DNA from: Mycobacterium sp. Root265
GTDB taxonomy: Bacteria; Actinomycetota; Actinomycetes; Mycobacteriales; Mycobacteriaceae
Length of the DNA stretch: 64,000 bases
NCBI RefSeq assembly: GCF_001428895.1
Contig: NZ_LMJA01000001.1
Span: 373,150-437,149 of the forward strand
Direction of reading: 5' to 3'
Positions 1 to 8,862 of this stretch are shown in pieces. The notes below the pieces were generated by a model. That model was given only the letters and a program-made list of their open reading frames with translations. It had not been told where the DNA came from and searched no databases. Numbering within the stretch: position 1 is the first letter of the stretch; every line of letters begins with the position of its first letter. Position numbers and translations under genes: made by a program.

Positions 1-247
1 GCTCGGGCCGCGCCGCCACCAGCCGTTCGGCGGCGTCGAGCACGTCCACCACATGCGCGCGGTCGGCGGCCACCACGGACACCCCGACACCGGCCCGGCG
101 GTGCAGGTCCTGATCTCCGGTCTCGGCCGCCGACACCGTGAACCGGCGGCGCAGTTCGGCGATCACCGGACGGATCACCGACCGCTTCTCCTTGAGCGAA
201 TGCACATCCCCGAGCAGCAGGTCACACTCCAGCCAACCGATCCACAT
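1..247 (-). CDS. DUF503 family protein (partial, C-terminus off the left edge)
   Basis: The first 82 codons of a protein that runs off the left edge. It starts MWIGWLECDLLLGDVHSLKE and continues with a KRSVIRPVIAELRRRF helix and a VGVSVVAAD strand, the usual layout of the short (about 100 aa) DUF503/YlxP-like family. No biochemical role is firmly known. The ATG lies three bases after the stop of the upstream lipoprotein gene, so the two are almost certainly co-transcribed. In M. tuberculosis, Rv2117 (DUF503) likewise follows lppK (Rv2116), which supports the call. Confidence 0.8.
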   Translation of the reverse strand, partial: MWIGWLECDLLLGDVHSLKEKRSVIRPVIAELRRRFTVSAAETGDQDLHRRAGVGVSVVAADRAHVVDVLDAAERLVAARPE

Positions 248-250
248 GGC

Positions 251-793
251 TTACCGCGGTGGTTCGGGCGCCGGGGTGTCGGTCGGGGCCGGTCCCAGTT
301 CGAGCAACTGGTCGGCTGTTGCCCGGGTCAGCTGCCAGGCCCCTTCATCCAGGGTGAACTGCATGGGGAAGGTGAACGGGCGCGCCTCGGGGGCCGGGTT
401 GGCCGAACTGACCGTCACAGTGGCGACGACGTCGCCGTACTCGGTGGGCGACCAGCTGAGGTCGGCGGCCTGGAACGTCAGCGGTGCCAGACCACCGTCC
501 ACGGTGGCCCGGGCGAAGCGGTCCAGGGCGGCGCCGTCCTCCGGAGTGGCGTACTGCACCAGCGCGACCTTCTGCTCACCGGGAACCGAAGGGTCCGCCA
601 GTCTGGCCAGCACATCGGTGAGCGCCTCGGGGTCCGGCAGGGGTGCCTGCGGGGCCGATTGGGCGCCCGCGGCAGCCGGTGCGGAGGACGAGGTCACCGG
701 CGCCGGCGGAATCGGCTCCGCGCCGCAGCCCGACAGTCCGAGCGCCACCACGAACAGGGTGGCGCTCACGACCGCTACGGGACTGCGGCGCAT
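251..793 (-). CDS. lppK: LppK-like lipoprotein with Mtb12-type domain
   Basis: A 180-residue exported lipoprotein. The signal peptide ends in the lipobox LSGC, with Cys23 as the predicted lipidation site. An Ala/Ser/Pro-rich linker follows, then a domain (about residues 55-165) of the low-molecular-weight antigen Mtb12/CFP-2 type, with the pattern of a helix after PDPEALT, an APLTFQAADLSW strand and a WQLTRATADQLL end. The function is unknown; such proteins sit on the cell surface. It is the middle gene of a reverse-strand trio, 11 bases after the paralogue at 805-1299 and just before DUF503. The symbol rests on synteny with Rv2116 beside mpa and was not confirmed by a search. Confidence 0.75.
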   Translation of the reverse strand: MRRSPVAVVSATLFVVALGLSGCGAEPIPPAPVTSSSAPAAAGAQSAPQAPLPDPEALTDVLARLADPSVPGEQKVALVQYATPEDGAALDRFARATVDGGLAPLTFQAADLSWSPTEYGDVVATVTVSSANPAPEARPFTFPMQFTLDEGAWQLTRATADQLLELGPAPTDTPAPEPPR

Positions 794-804
794 CGGCGCG
801 TGGG

Positions 805-1299
805 TCAGCCGGCCGCCGAGAGCAGCGCCAAGGCCGACTGCCGGGACACCTGCCAGCCGGTGGGGCTGGGTCCGGCGGTGAAGGTCACGGGCTGAGTCGC
901 GGTGCCGCCGGTGGCGGAGGTGGCGGTCACGTTCGCGGTGGCGACCGGCCCATTGACATCGATGTCGGCGATGTTGAAGGTCAGCGGGAACTTACCTTCG
1001 CGGGCGGCGTTGTTGTAGGCGCGGTCGGCGGCGATCGACTCGATCCGGCCGATCCCACCCTGGATGTAGGTGGCCTTCCCGGAGAAAGAACCGGGCCCAG
1101 CGAGAACGCTCAGCGTCTGCGTCAGAGGTGCCTGCAACTCAGGGGCGGGCGCCTGCGGCATCGGGATGTCCCAGACCACCGGGGTGATCGCCGGGGCGCT
1201 GCTGGCTGTAACCGACGACACGCCCGTCGCCGCAGCGGTTACCAGGCCGGCTGCTGCCGCGCTGGTGACGAAGCCGATTGCGAGGGTTTTGAGGATCAC
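805..1299 (-). CDS. Secreted Mtb12-type protein, paralogue of the LppK-like lipoprotein
   Basis: A 164-residue protein with an N-terminal hydrophobic signal segment (MILKTLAIGFVTSAAAAGLV) but no lipobox cysteine, so it is probably cleaved and secreted rather than lipidated. Residues 50-164 form an Mtb12/CFP-2-type domain (LPLTFNIADIDV-like strand, GWQVSRQSALALL end), the same fold as the neighbour at 251-793; the two look like a tandem duplication. The function is unknown. A purine-rich ribosome site (AAAGGA) precedes the ATG. It is first in the reverse-strand operon and divergent from mpa. Confidence 0.7.
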   Translation of the reverse strand: MILKTLAIGFVTSAAAAGLVTAAATGVSSVTASSAPAITPVVWDIPMPQAPAPELQAPLTQTLSVLAGPGSFSGKATYIQGGIGRIESIAADRAYNNAAREGKFPLTFNIADIDVNGPVATANVTATSATGGTATQPVTFTAGPSPTGWQVSRQSALALLSAAG

Positions 1300-1444
1300 A
1301 GTGGTCCTTTCAATGGGGCAAGCTAAGCAAGGAGGTTAACAGCGTTGCTGGTGTGTCGAATTCCTAGACCGCACACAAAGGCTGAATCGCCGGTAGCGTT
1401 GAAGTTGTTACTGCACCAACATTCGGTGCGGGAGGGAGCGCAGC
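1300..1444. promoter_or_regulatory. Divergent intergenic region between the Mtb12-type operon and mpa
   Basis: A 145-bp spacer that must hold promoters for both directions. The mpa start is preceded by GGGAGGGAG, a ribosome site. A possible -10 element TAGCGT lies near 1396. A short GCACC/GGTGC inverted repeat sits about 20 bases upstream of mpa. No gene is seen in it. Confidence 0.4.
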
Positions 1445-3280
1445 ATGAGTGAGTCCGAGCGTTCTGAGAATTTCGGAACACCCCACGAATCGAGCATGTC
1501 CGCAGAGGATGCCGCCGAACTGGAGAGGCTGCGCCGAGAAGCGGCCGCCCTGCGTGAGCAACTCGAGGGAGCGGTAGGCGCCGGCAGCGGACTGCGGACG
1601 GCCCGCGATGTCCAGCAACTCGAGGCGCGCATCGACTCATTGGCGGCGCGCAACGCCAAGCTGATGGACACCCTCAAGGAGGCCCGCCAGCAACTTCTCG
1701 CGCTGCGCGAAGAGGTCGACCGGCTCGGGCAGCCGCCCAGCGGCTACGGGGTGCTGCTCGCGGTCTACGAGGACGAGACCGTCGACGTCTTCACCTCGGG
1801 CCGCAAGATGCGTCTGACGCTGTCGCCCAACATCGAGACCAGCACCCTCAAGCAGGGTCAGTCGGTCCGGCTGAACGAGGCCCTCACGGTCGTGGAGGCC
1901 GGCGCCTTCGAGGCGGTCGGCGAGATCAGCACGCTGCGCGAGATCCTGGACGACGGCCACCGCGCGCTCGTCGTCGGCCATGCCGACGAGGAACGCATCG
2001 TGTGGCTGGCCGAACCACTGGTCGGCGTGGAGTACCTTCCCGAAGGGGTGGAGATCCCGCTCGACATCGACGGAGAGCCCCCGCGCAAGCTGCGTCCCGG
2101 CGACTCGCTGTTGGTCGACACCAAGGCCGGCTACGCCTTCGAACGGATCCCCAAGGCCGAGGTCGAGGATCTCGTGCTCGAAGAGGTGCCCGATGTCAGC
2201 TACGGCGATATCGGTGGCCTCACCCGCCAGATCGAGCAGATCCGCGACGCGGTGGAACTGCCGTTCCTGCACAAGGATCTCTACCGCGAGTACTCGCTGC
2301 GGCCGCCCAAGGGCGTGTTGCTCTACGGCCCGCCCGGATGCGGTAAGACACTGATCGCCAAGGCCGTCGCGAATTCGCTGGCCAAGAAGATGGCCGAGCT
2401 GCGCGGCGAGGACTCCCGGGAAGCCAAGAGCTACTTCCTCAACATCAAGGGTCCCGAGCTGCTCAACAAGTTCGTCGGCGAGACGGAGCGCCACATCCGG
2501 CTGATCTTCCAGCGAGCCCGGGAGAAGGCGTCCGAGGGCACCCCGGTGATCGTGTTCTTCGACGAGATGGACTCGATCTTCCGTACCCGCGGCACAGGTG
2601 TCAGCTCGGACGTGGAGACCACCGTCGTGCCGCAGTTGCTCTCGGAGATCGACGGTGTCGAGGGCCTGGAGAACGTCATCGTCATCGGCGCCTCCAACCG
2701 CGAGGACATGATCGACCCGGCCATCCTGCGGCCCGGCCGCCTGGACGTGAAAATCAAGATCGAGCGCCCGGATGCCGAAGCCGCGCAGGACATCTTCTCC
2801 AAGTACCTGACGGAGAACCTGCCGGTGAACACCGACGATCTGGACGAGTTCGCCGGTGACCGTGGGCTGACCATCAAGACGATGATCGAGAAGGTCGTCG
2901 ACCGGATGTACGCCGAGATCGACGACAACCGGTTCCTGGAAGTCACCTATGCCAACGGTGACAAGGAAGTCATGTACTTCAAGGACTTCAACTCCGGGGC
3001 GATGATCCAGAACGTAGTGGACCGCGCCAAGAAGTACGCCATCAAGTCGGTGCTGGAGAGCGGGCAGAAGGGTCTGCGCATCCAGCATCTGCTGGATTCG
3101 ATCGTCGATGAGTTCGCCGAGAACGAGGACCTGCCGAACACGACGAATCCCGATGACTGGGCCCGCATCTCGGGCAAGAAGGGCGAGCGGATCGTCTACA
3201 TCCGCACGCTCGTCACCGGCAAGAGTTCGTCGGCCAGCCGGGCCATCGACACCGAGTCGAACCTGGGGCAATACCTCTAG
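1445..3280 (+). CDS. mpa: Proteasome-associated AAA ATPase Mpa/ARC
   Basis: The hexameric ATPase that captures Pup-tagged proteins, unfolds them and feeds them to the 20S core in the cytoplasm. It has 611 residues, the family size. Order: acidic N-terminus; heptad coiled coil (about residues 20-95) that binds Pup; two OB-fold beta domains (about 100-245); AAA domain with Walker A GPPGCGKT near residue 297, Walker [10 protein letters not shown] near 370 and the arginine-finger region after it. The C-terminus ends in GQYL, the penultimate-tyrosine tail that docks on PrcA. It is separated here from dop/pup/prcBA by 9 kb of accessory genes. Its stop overlaps the convergent LysR gene by 4 bases. 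Confidence 0.97.
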   Translation: MSESERSENFGTPHESSMSAEDAAELERLRREAAALREQLEGAVGAGSGLRTARDVQQLEARIDSLAARNAKLMDTLKEARQQLLALREEVDRLGQPPSGYGVLLAVYEDETVDVFTSGRKMRLTLSPNIETSTLKQGQSVRLNEALTVVEAGAFEAVGEISTLREILDDGHRALVVGHADEERIVWLAEPLVGVEYLPEGVEIPLDIDGEPPRKLRPGDSLLVDTKAGYAFERIPKAEVEDLVLEEVPDVSYGDIGGLTRQIEQIRDAVELPFLHKDLYREYSLRPPKGVLLYGPPGCGKTLIAKAVANSLAKKMAELRGEDSREAKSYFLNIKGPELLNKFVGETERHIRLIFQRAREKASEGTPVIVFFDEMDSIFRTRGTGVSSDVETTVVPQLLSEIDGVEGLENVIVIGASNREDMIDPAILRPGRLDVKIKIERPDAEAAQDIFSKYLTENLPVNTDDLDEFAGDRGLTIKTMIEKVVDRMYAEIDDNRFLEVTYANGDKEVMYFKDFNSGAMIQNVVDRAKKYAIKSVLESGQKGLRIQHLLDSIVDEFAENEDLPNTTNPDDWARISGKKGERIVYIRTLVTGKSSSASRAIDTESNLGQYL

Positions 3281-4179
3281 GGAACCGAGCCGCCGACCAG
3301 GTCGGCGATCGCGTGTAGCTCAGCGAGCACCAGCGCGATCGCCGGCCGGGACGCAGCGCCGACGCGTGTCACCGCCTCGATCCGCCGGGCCAGTTTGATG
3401 TCCTCGATCGGCCTGCGGACCAGATCGCGCGCCAACACCACATAGCGCGGCATCAACGCGATCCCGATGCCGGCCTGCACCAGTTCCTCGAGGACCCGGA
3501 AGTCGTTGACCCGTTGGGTGATTCGGGGTGCGACCCCGGTGAGGGTGGCAATCGACTTGAACACGTCATCGACCATCAGGCCGCCCTCGACACCGATCCA
3601 ATCCTGATCGGCGAGCTCTGAGAGCCGCAGCTGCGCCTTGCCCGCCAGCGGGTGCTGCGGCGGCAGCAGGACGTCCAGCGGTTCGCGCAGCAACACCGTG
3701 GAGGTGAACCTCGGACCCCAAGCGGTGGTGTCACGCTCATCGCGGTGCACGACCACCACATCGACATCGGCGAGTTGCTGGGGTGCCCGCGCGGCAGGCA
3801 CGTCGATATCGCGGCCGATGACCTCGACTCCCCGGGCCCGGGTGCCGAGGATCAACGGCGCCAACAACATCGCCGCACCGGATGGGAAGAACGACACCGT
3901 CACCTCGCCGCGGGCGGTGGTCCGGTAGCTGTCCATATCGGCCTGCGCCCGGTCCAGCGCGGCGAGCACCTGTTCGGCGTGACCCACCAGCACCTGCCCG
4001 GCGTCGGTCAGTCGCACCCGCCGACCCGCCGGTTCCAGCAGCGTGACACCGGCCTCGCGCTGCAGGGTCTTGAGCTGCTGGGAGACCGCCGACGGTGTCA
4101 TGGCCAGCACGTCGGCCACCGCGGCGACGGTGCCATGGTCGGCGAGTTCGCGCAGCATGCGTAGCCTTGAGGCATCCAT
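3277..4179 (-). CDS. LysR-family transcriptional regulator
   Basis: A 300-residue LysR-type regulator. The N-terminal winged helix-turn-helix is visible at about residues 15-60 ([20 protein letters not shown]), followed by a substrate-binding domain with the usual alpha/beta pattern (about 90-290). The effector is not predictable from the sequence. It is divergent from a DMT-family exporter with only 71 bases between the starts and a clear inverted repeat in that gap, the classic layout of a LysR protein controlling its neighbour and itself. The 3' end overlaps the mpa stop by 4 bases. Confidence 0.9.
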   Translation of the reverse strand: MDASRLRMLRELADHGTVAAVADVLAMTPSAVSQQLKTLQREAGVTLLEPAGRRVRLTDAGQVLVGHAEQVLAALDRAQADMDSYRTTARGEVTVSFFPSGAAMLLAPLILGTRARGVEVIGRDIDVPAARAPQQLADVDVVVVHRDERDTTAWGPRFTSTVLLREPLDVLLPPQHPLAGKAQLRLSELADQDWIGVEGGLMVDDVFKSIATLTGVAPRITQRVNDFRVLEELVQAGIGIALMPRYVVLARDLVRRPIEDIKLARRIEAVTRVGAASRPAIALVLAELHAIADLVGGSVP

Positions 4180-4188
4180 GTAGCAATA

Positions 4189-4214
4189 CTACTTCTATGC
4201 GTTAGAAGAAGTAG
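4189..4214. promoter_or_regulatory. Candidate LysR operator (inverted repeat)
   Basis: An exact 8-bp inverted repeat, CTACTTCT at 4189-4196 and AGAAGTAG at 4207-4214, with a 10-base centre, between the divergent LysR gene (ATG at 4179) and the DMT exporter (ATG at 4251). The spacing and dyad fit a LysR-type site. The assignment is inferred from position and symmetry only. Confidence 0.5.
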
Positions 4215-4250
4215 CTGGACTGAATGGTCGGTGATCGGCAGTCTTGCCCC

Positions 4251-5186
4251 ATGACTCGGTACCGCGTCGACCTCGCCCTGCTGGCCGTGGCGTTGGTGTG
4301 GGGATCGAGTTATCTGGCCGCCAAGGAGGTCGTCGACGCGGACAGTGTGCTGGCCTTCCTGGCTGTGCGGTTCGCCATCGCCGCCGGCGTGCTGGCGCTG
4401 GTGCTGGGGCGCCGGATCACTCGAATCGGCCGCCCGGAAATACTTGTGGGATCGCTGTTCGGCGCCATCCTGACCGCTATCTGTGTCTGTGAAACATACG
4501 GGGTGACAAGGACATCGGCGTCCAATGCCGGTCTCATCATGGCGCTGACAGTGGTGATCACCCCGCTGCTGGGTGGTCGGGGAGCCGTCGCGCCACTGTT
4601 CTACGCACCGGCCGCGGTGGTGGTGCTGGGCTGCCTCGCGCTGACCCAGTCCGGTGGTTTTGCGCTGCCCGGCGCCGGTGACGCCCTGATCGTGGCGGCG
4701 GCGGTGCTGCGGGCCGTGCACGTCACCGTCATGTCGCGGGCCTCGGCGCAGCGCCGGCTCGATCCGGCGGCGGTGACGCTGGTGCAGCTGACCACGGTGG
4801 CGGTGCTGGCATCGATGCCGGCCTGCGCGCTGGGACAGTTCTCCGTCGTGCCGCAGATGTCCGGACGGGACTGGGCGCTGATCGCCTATCTCGCGCTGGC
4901 GTGCACGGTGTTCGCGTTCGGTGTTCAGATGTGGGCGTTGCGGTGCAGCACTCCGGCGCGCATAAGCCTGCTGCTGGGCACCGAGCCGCTGTGGGCGGTG
5001 GCGATCGGGGTCGGGCTGGCCGGGGACCCGGTCACCGCCCTCGGCGCGCTCGGCGCCGCACTGGTGGTGGCCGGCACGAACTGGGGCAGAATCGTTGACA
5101 GCGCAACGATTTCGACGTCGGCGTCCGACGCGCCAGGACGGCCCCGCAGGCCGGGGGCCGCGGGGCCGCCATCGAAAAAGGGCTGA
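4251..5186 (+). CDS. DMT-superfamily (EamA/RhaT-type) transporter
   Basis: A 311-residue inner-membrane protein with about ten hydrophobic segments in two EamA repeats; WGSSYLAAKEVV near the N-terminus is typical of this family of metabolite exporters. The substrate is unknown. An upstream ATG at 4224 is in frame, but the product from 4251 (MTRYRVDLALLAVAL) starts at the first membrane helix as family members do, so 4251 is preferred. Divergent from its likely regulator, the LysR gene. The stop abuts the last base of the convergent DUF732 gene. Confidence 0.85.
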   Translation: MTRYRVDLALLAVALVWGSSYLAAKEVVDADSVLAFLAVRFAIAAGVLALVLGRRITRIGRPEILVGSLFGAILTAICVCETYGVTRTSASNAGLIMALTVVITPLLGGRGAVAPLFYAPAAVVVLGCLALTQSGGFALPGAGDALIVAAAVLRAVHVTVMSRASAQRRLDPAAVTLVQLTTVAVLASMPACALGQFSVVPQMSGRDWALIAYLALACTVFAFGVQMWALRCSTPARISLLLGTEPLWAVAIGVGLAGDPVTALGALGAALVVAGTNWGRIVDSATISTSASDAPGRPRRPGAAGPPSKKG

Positions 5187-5486
5187 TCAGCAGAGGTGCA
5201 GGATGGCGGCCTTGTAAAGGAAGGTCGCGTCGGCGGCGTCGACGTTCTCGTTGGTGTTCTCATAGATCGCGTCGAGCGTGACCTGTTGGGGCACACCGTT
5301 GGCGAGGTCCTCGCAGATGGAGTAGCCCATGTCCAGGGCCACCTCCTGGGACGTGTCGCCGTAGCCGTAATCGGTCAGCTCGGTGAAGTAGCCGGTTTCG
5401 TCGGCGCTGGCCGGAGCCGCGACCGCGAGTCCCGCGGCGAACGTCGCCGCGAGGACCGGCAGCAACATCTTCCTCATGGTGGTCAT
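5187..5486 (-). CDS. DUF732 small secreted protein
   Basis: A 99-residue protein with a Sec signal peptide (MRKMLLPVLAATFAAGLAV) and a predicted cut after ASA at residue 28. The mature part is short, helical and carries two cysteines (SICEDLANG and the C-terminal HLC), a pair that is conserved in DUF732 and probably makes a disulphide. DUF732 proteins are abundant in mycobacteria and have no assigned function. Starts at residues 1 and 4 (both ATG) are possible. Confidence 0.8.
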   Translation of the reverse strand: MTTMRKMLLPVLAATFAAGLAVAAPASADETGYFTELTDYGYGDTSQEVALDMGYSICEDLANGVPQQVTLDAIYENTNENVDAADATFLYKAAILHLC

Positions 5487-5599
5487 CCCTTCATCCCGTG
5501 TTGCGCAGGTGGTTGCCAGTCACAGGACATTTTCCGGTGATGCGCAGCGTAGGGAAGTGTAAAGCCGCCTCACAGGGTTTGCACGCCAATCGAACAGAC

Positions 5600-6760
5600 T
5601 CAGCTCTTGGCTTCCCATTCCAGGTAGGCGTCGCGTCCAGCAAGGCTCACCGCGACGTCGGCGATCAGCGGATCGAAGAAGCGCTGTCGGTACAGCGGGT
5701 CAACACTGGTGCTCACGGTGAAGTAGAGCCCGGACAGTACGGCGACGAACAGCGAGGTGTGCACCACCGTCTGCGGAATCGGGATGTGGACACCGAACCA
5801 CGTTCCCGCACAAGGCGGTTGGCCGACCTGGCAGGTCTCCTCGGCGGCCCACAGCACGGTGACGTCATAGGGGATGGCGATGATGCCCAGCGCCAGGAAG
5901 AAGGCGAACAGTCCGGCGGTGAACAGCACCACCTGAATGGCTTGGGACACCACCATCACGGCGACGACGTTCATCTGCTCGGCGCGGGAGAGCGGCGTGC
6001 GGGTCCCCGCGGGTGCGGTGAAGGGCGTGCCGGCCAGCAGTCGGCCGGCATCGGTCTGTTCGGCGCGGTCGTCCCGCAGCGCCTGCACCTCGTCGCGGAT
6101 GGTGGTGACCATGAACAACAGCGCCACCAATGCCAGGAAACCGACTGTCTCCCAGAGGCGTTGACGAGTCATCCGGGCCGAGAGCTGCCACAGTTCGCCG
6201 GTGAAATACACCACCACCGTCAGCATCAGCAGCGGCAGCGCCCGGCTCATCAGGGTGCCGAGCGCGCCCAGCTGCACCCAGGCGAACCGGAAGGCCCATG
6301 CCGCGATAGACCCGAAACCCAGGTAGGTCAACCAGATCGCGAGCAGTGAGATCAGCACGAACAGTGGCGCCTCGGCGGCCGCGGCGCCGGACCAACCGCT
6401 GACCGTCACCGGCATCACCACCACGAAGATGGCCATCACTCCCCAGGCGCCCCAGCGCCGGGCGGCCTCGCCGAGTGCGGTGGATCGGCGGTGCAGTGTC
6501 ACGAGCACGAACGGGGCGGCCAGCAGCACGAGCGTGATGATGCCCAGCCGCAACGCGTATGCGTAGTTCGGGCCGTCGCCGGTGACCTCGGCCAGCAGCA
6601 TGGTCAGCGCGGTCAGCGCACCCACCGAACTGATCATCGGCGCCGAACGTTCGATCAACCTCCGGGACCGCACCCGGCGGGTCAGCACCAGCGGCAGACC
6701 GCGATGCAGAAACCACTCGTGCACCTGCTCGTCGTTCTTGGTCGGGCTGCTGTCGGACAC
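5600..6760 (-). CDS. Polytopic membrane protein of unknown function
   Basis: About 386 residues with roughly eight hydrophobic helices (for example LRLGIITLVLLAAPFVLVTL, WGVMAIFVVVMPVTV, ALPLLMLTVVVYF) and a soluble loop around residues 225-265 rich in charged residues. I do not recognise the family. The GTG at 6760 (VSDSSPTKNDEQ) is chosen because upstream sequence in this frame overlaps the divergent histidine kinase gene and reads as antisense coding. The start lies only 57-75 bases from the divergent kinase start, so the two may share a control region. Confidence 0.65.
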   Translation of the reverse strand: MSDSSPTKNDEQVHEWFLHRGLPLVLTRRVRSRRLIERSAPMISSVGALTALTMLLAEVTGDGPNYAYALRLGIITLVLLAAPFVLVTLHRRSTALGEAARRWGAWGVMAIFVVVMPVTVSGWSGAAAAEAPLFVLISLLAIWLTYLGFGSIAAWAFRFAWVQLGALGTLMSRALPLLMLTVVVYFTGELWQLSARMTRQRLWETVGFLALVALLFMVTTIRDEVQALRDDRAEQTDAGRLLAGTPFTAPAGTRTPLSRAEQMNVVAVMVVSQAIQVVLFTAGLFAFFLALGIIAIPYDVTVLWAAEETCQVGQPPCAGTWFGVHIPIPQTVVHTSLFVAVLSGLYFTVSTSVDPLYRQRFFDPLIADVAVSLAGRDAYLEWEAKS

Positions 6761-6835
6761 CGCAACATTGTGCGCGTTCGGCGGCCGAATGGCGTGCCAC
6801 CACGCGCGATCGGCGCCATGAGGCACAGTGGATGG

Positions 6836-8212
6836 ATGCGACGTGGACTTACCCGGCCCGGGAACTGGGGGATCTCGGCGAGGTCGGCTTTCGTCGCAGC
6901 CAGCGTGGTGTTCGTGGCGCTCGGTGTCACCGGGATGGTGCTGGCCGGCGTGCTCTATCGCTCGATGCTCAGCGAGGTCGACAACGCCGCCGCCGCGCGG
7001 GTGGCCCGGGCCGCCGCGGTGATCGCCGCCCGTGGCCCGGCCGCGCTGGACGCCGAACTGCTCGCCACCGACACCCGGGTGCTGGCCGTGCAGGTCATCG
7101 GCGCCGACGGCACGGTGCTGCACCGCTCGCCGGGAGCGCCGTCCACACCGCTGATCCCGGTCGGTGAGATCGGTGCGGGCCCGCGGATCGGTATGCCCGA
7201 ACATGATTCACCGTTCGGCGAGATCCGTTTCAGCGCGCAGACCGTCATCGGCCCCGACGCGGCGCGCTACACCGTGGTCGTCGGTGAGGGCAGTCCGCTG
7301 GTGCTCTCGACGGTGGGGACCGTGGTGACCGCGCTGGCGGTGGCAGCGCCCGTGGTGATCGCGGTGTCGGCGGCCGCGACCTATCTGCTGGTGCGCCGAT
7401 CCATGCGGTCGGTGGACGATATCCGCTCCCGGGTCGCCGATATCACCACCTCGGATCTGACCGGCCGGGTGCCGGTGCCGGACAGTCGTGACGAGATCGC
7501 CGCGCTGGCGGTGACGATGAACGAGATGCTGGCCCGCGTCGAGGCCGGGCACGCCGCACAGCAGCGGTTCGTCGGGGACGCGTCACACGAATTGCGCAGT
7601 CCGTTGGCCACCATCATCTCGGCCCTCGAGGTCGCCCAGGCCCATCCCGATCTGCTCAACCCCGAACTGGCGCAACACACGCTGATGCCCGAGGCGCAGC
7701 GGATGCGCTCGCTGATCGATGATCTGCTGTTGCTGGCGCGTGCCGACGAGCGGGGCTGGAACATCCGCCGCGACGATGTCGATCTGGACGACCTGGCGAA
7801 CGGCGAGATCGAACGGCTGCGGCGGGACAGTGATCTGGAGGTGACCGTGAGCATCGAACCGGTACGCGTCAGCGGCGATCCGCCGGCACTGGCCAGGGTG
7901 CTACGTAATCTGCTGGACAACGCCGCCCGGCATGCCGCATCGGTGATCGAGGTGGACCTGCGCCACCGCAATGGGCAGGCGGTCCTGACCATCGGCGATG
8001 ACGGCCCGGGAATACCTGCGGGGGACCGGCTTCGGGTGTTCGACCGGTTCGTCCGCCTCGACGAGGGCCGGTCCCGGGGCGCCGGCGGCACCGGGCTGGG
8101 GCTGGCGATCGTGTCCGAGATCCTCGCGGCCCACCACGGTCAGGTCCGGATCGAGGATCGCCCCGGCGGCGGGACGCGGGCGGTGGTTCAGTTGTCGGCG
8201 GCCAGCCGGTAG
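6836..8212 (+). CDS. Two-component sensor histidine kinase
   Basis: A 458-residue membrane kinase. Helix 1 (about residues 17-40), an extracytoplasmic sensor loop (about 45-155), helix 2 (about 160-185), HAMP linker (about 185-240), HisKA with the phospho-accepting His in DASHELRSPL, and HATPase_c with N box (LRNLLDNAARHA), G1 (DDGPGI) and G2 (GGTGLGLAI). Starts at 6818 or 6836 are both ATG; 6836 gives the more typical N-terminus. The likely partner regulator lies head-on: the 3' ends overlap by 25 bases. The signal is unknown; proximity to ectABCD makes osmotic stress an attractive guess. Confidence 0.88.
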   Translation: MRRGLTRPGNWGISARSAFVAASVVFVALGVTGMVLAGVLYRSMLSEVDNAAAARVARAAAVIAARGPAALDAELLATDTRVLAVQVIGADGTVLHRSPGAPSTPLIPVGEIGAGPRIGMPEHDSPFGEIRFSAQTVIGPDAARYTVVVGEGSPLVLSTVGTVVTALAVAAPVVIAVSAAATYLLVRRSMRSVDDIRSRVADITTSDLTGRVPVPDSRDEIAALAVTMNEMLARVEAGHAAQQRFVGDASHELRSPLATIISALEVAQAHPDLLNPELAQHTLMPEAQRMRSLIDDLLLLARADERGWNIRRDDVDLDDLANGEIERLRRDSDLEVTVSIEPVRVSGDPPALARVLRNLLDNAARHAASVIEVDLRHRNGQAVLTIGDDGPGIPAGDRLRVFDRFVRLDEGRSRGAGGTGLGLAIVSEILAAHHGQVRIEDRPGGGTRAVVQLSAASR

Positions 8213-8862
8213 CCGACACCGCGGATGGTCTCGATGGTGTTGGTGCCGAACGGGATGTCGATCTTGCGGCGGACATAACCGACGTACACCTCGACGACAT
8301 TGTCCGGGCCGTCGTAGTGGGCGTCCCAGACGTTGTGCAGGATATCTGCCTTGGTGACCGCGACGTTCTTGTTGCGCATCAGATACTCCAGCACCCCGTA
8401 CTCGCGCGGGGTCAACGACAGCGCCTTGTCGCCGCGTTGCACGAGGCGCCGGCCCGGATCCACCGTCAGCGTGCCCGCGGTCAGCATCGGCGGCTTGTGC
8501 GGTGCCGCGCGGCGCACCAGGGCGCGGAGCCTTGCCACCAGCACGATGAACGAGAACGGCTTCGTCAGGTAGTCGTCGGCGCCGAGATCGAACGCGTCGG
8601 TCTGGTCGTACTCGCCGTCCTTGGCGGTCAGCATCAGCACCGGCGTCCACACCGAACGCGCCCGCATGCGGCGGAGCACCTCGTAGCCGTTGAGACCGGG
8701 GAGCATGATGTCGAGGACCACGACGTCGAAGTCGTTCTCGGTCGCCTGCCACAGTCCGTCGATACCGTTGGCAGCCTCCACGACGGCGAACCCTTCAGCC
8801 CGCAGGCCGATTGCCAGGGTGGAACTCAACCGGGGTTCGTCCTCGACGATCAGAACTCTCAT
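8188..8862 (-). CDS. OmpR/PhoB-family response regulator
   Basis: A 224-residue regulator. The receiver domain (1-120) has the acidic pocket (VEDE at 7-10), phospho-acceptor Asp51 in LDIMLPG, and the TKPF lysine. The C-terminal winged helix (about 130-220) ends IETIRGVGYRL, a typical recognition-helix/wing sequence. It is transcribed toward the histidine kinase and overlaps its 3' end by 25 bases, an unusual geometry for a cognate pair. The 5' side faces a 618-base non-coding stretch shared with ectA. Confidence 0.9.
   Translation of the reverse strand: MRVLIVEDEPRLSSTLAIGLRAEGFAVVEAANGIDGLWQATENDFDVVVLDIMLPGLNGYEVLRRMRARSVWTPVLMLTAKDGEYDQTDAFDLGADDYLTKPFSFIVLVARLRALVRRAAPHKPPMLTAGTLTVDPGRRLVQRGDKALSLTPREYGVLEYLMRNKNVAVTKADILHNVWDAHYDGPDNVVEVYVGYVRRKIDIPFGTNTIETIRGVGYRLAADN

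Noticed and set aside
1637-3271. A 544-codon open frame antisense to mpa
   Set aside because: High-GC shadow frame with no family motif; mpa is certain on the other strand.
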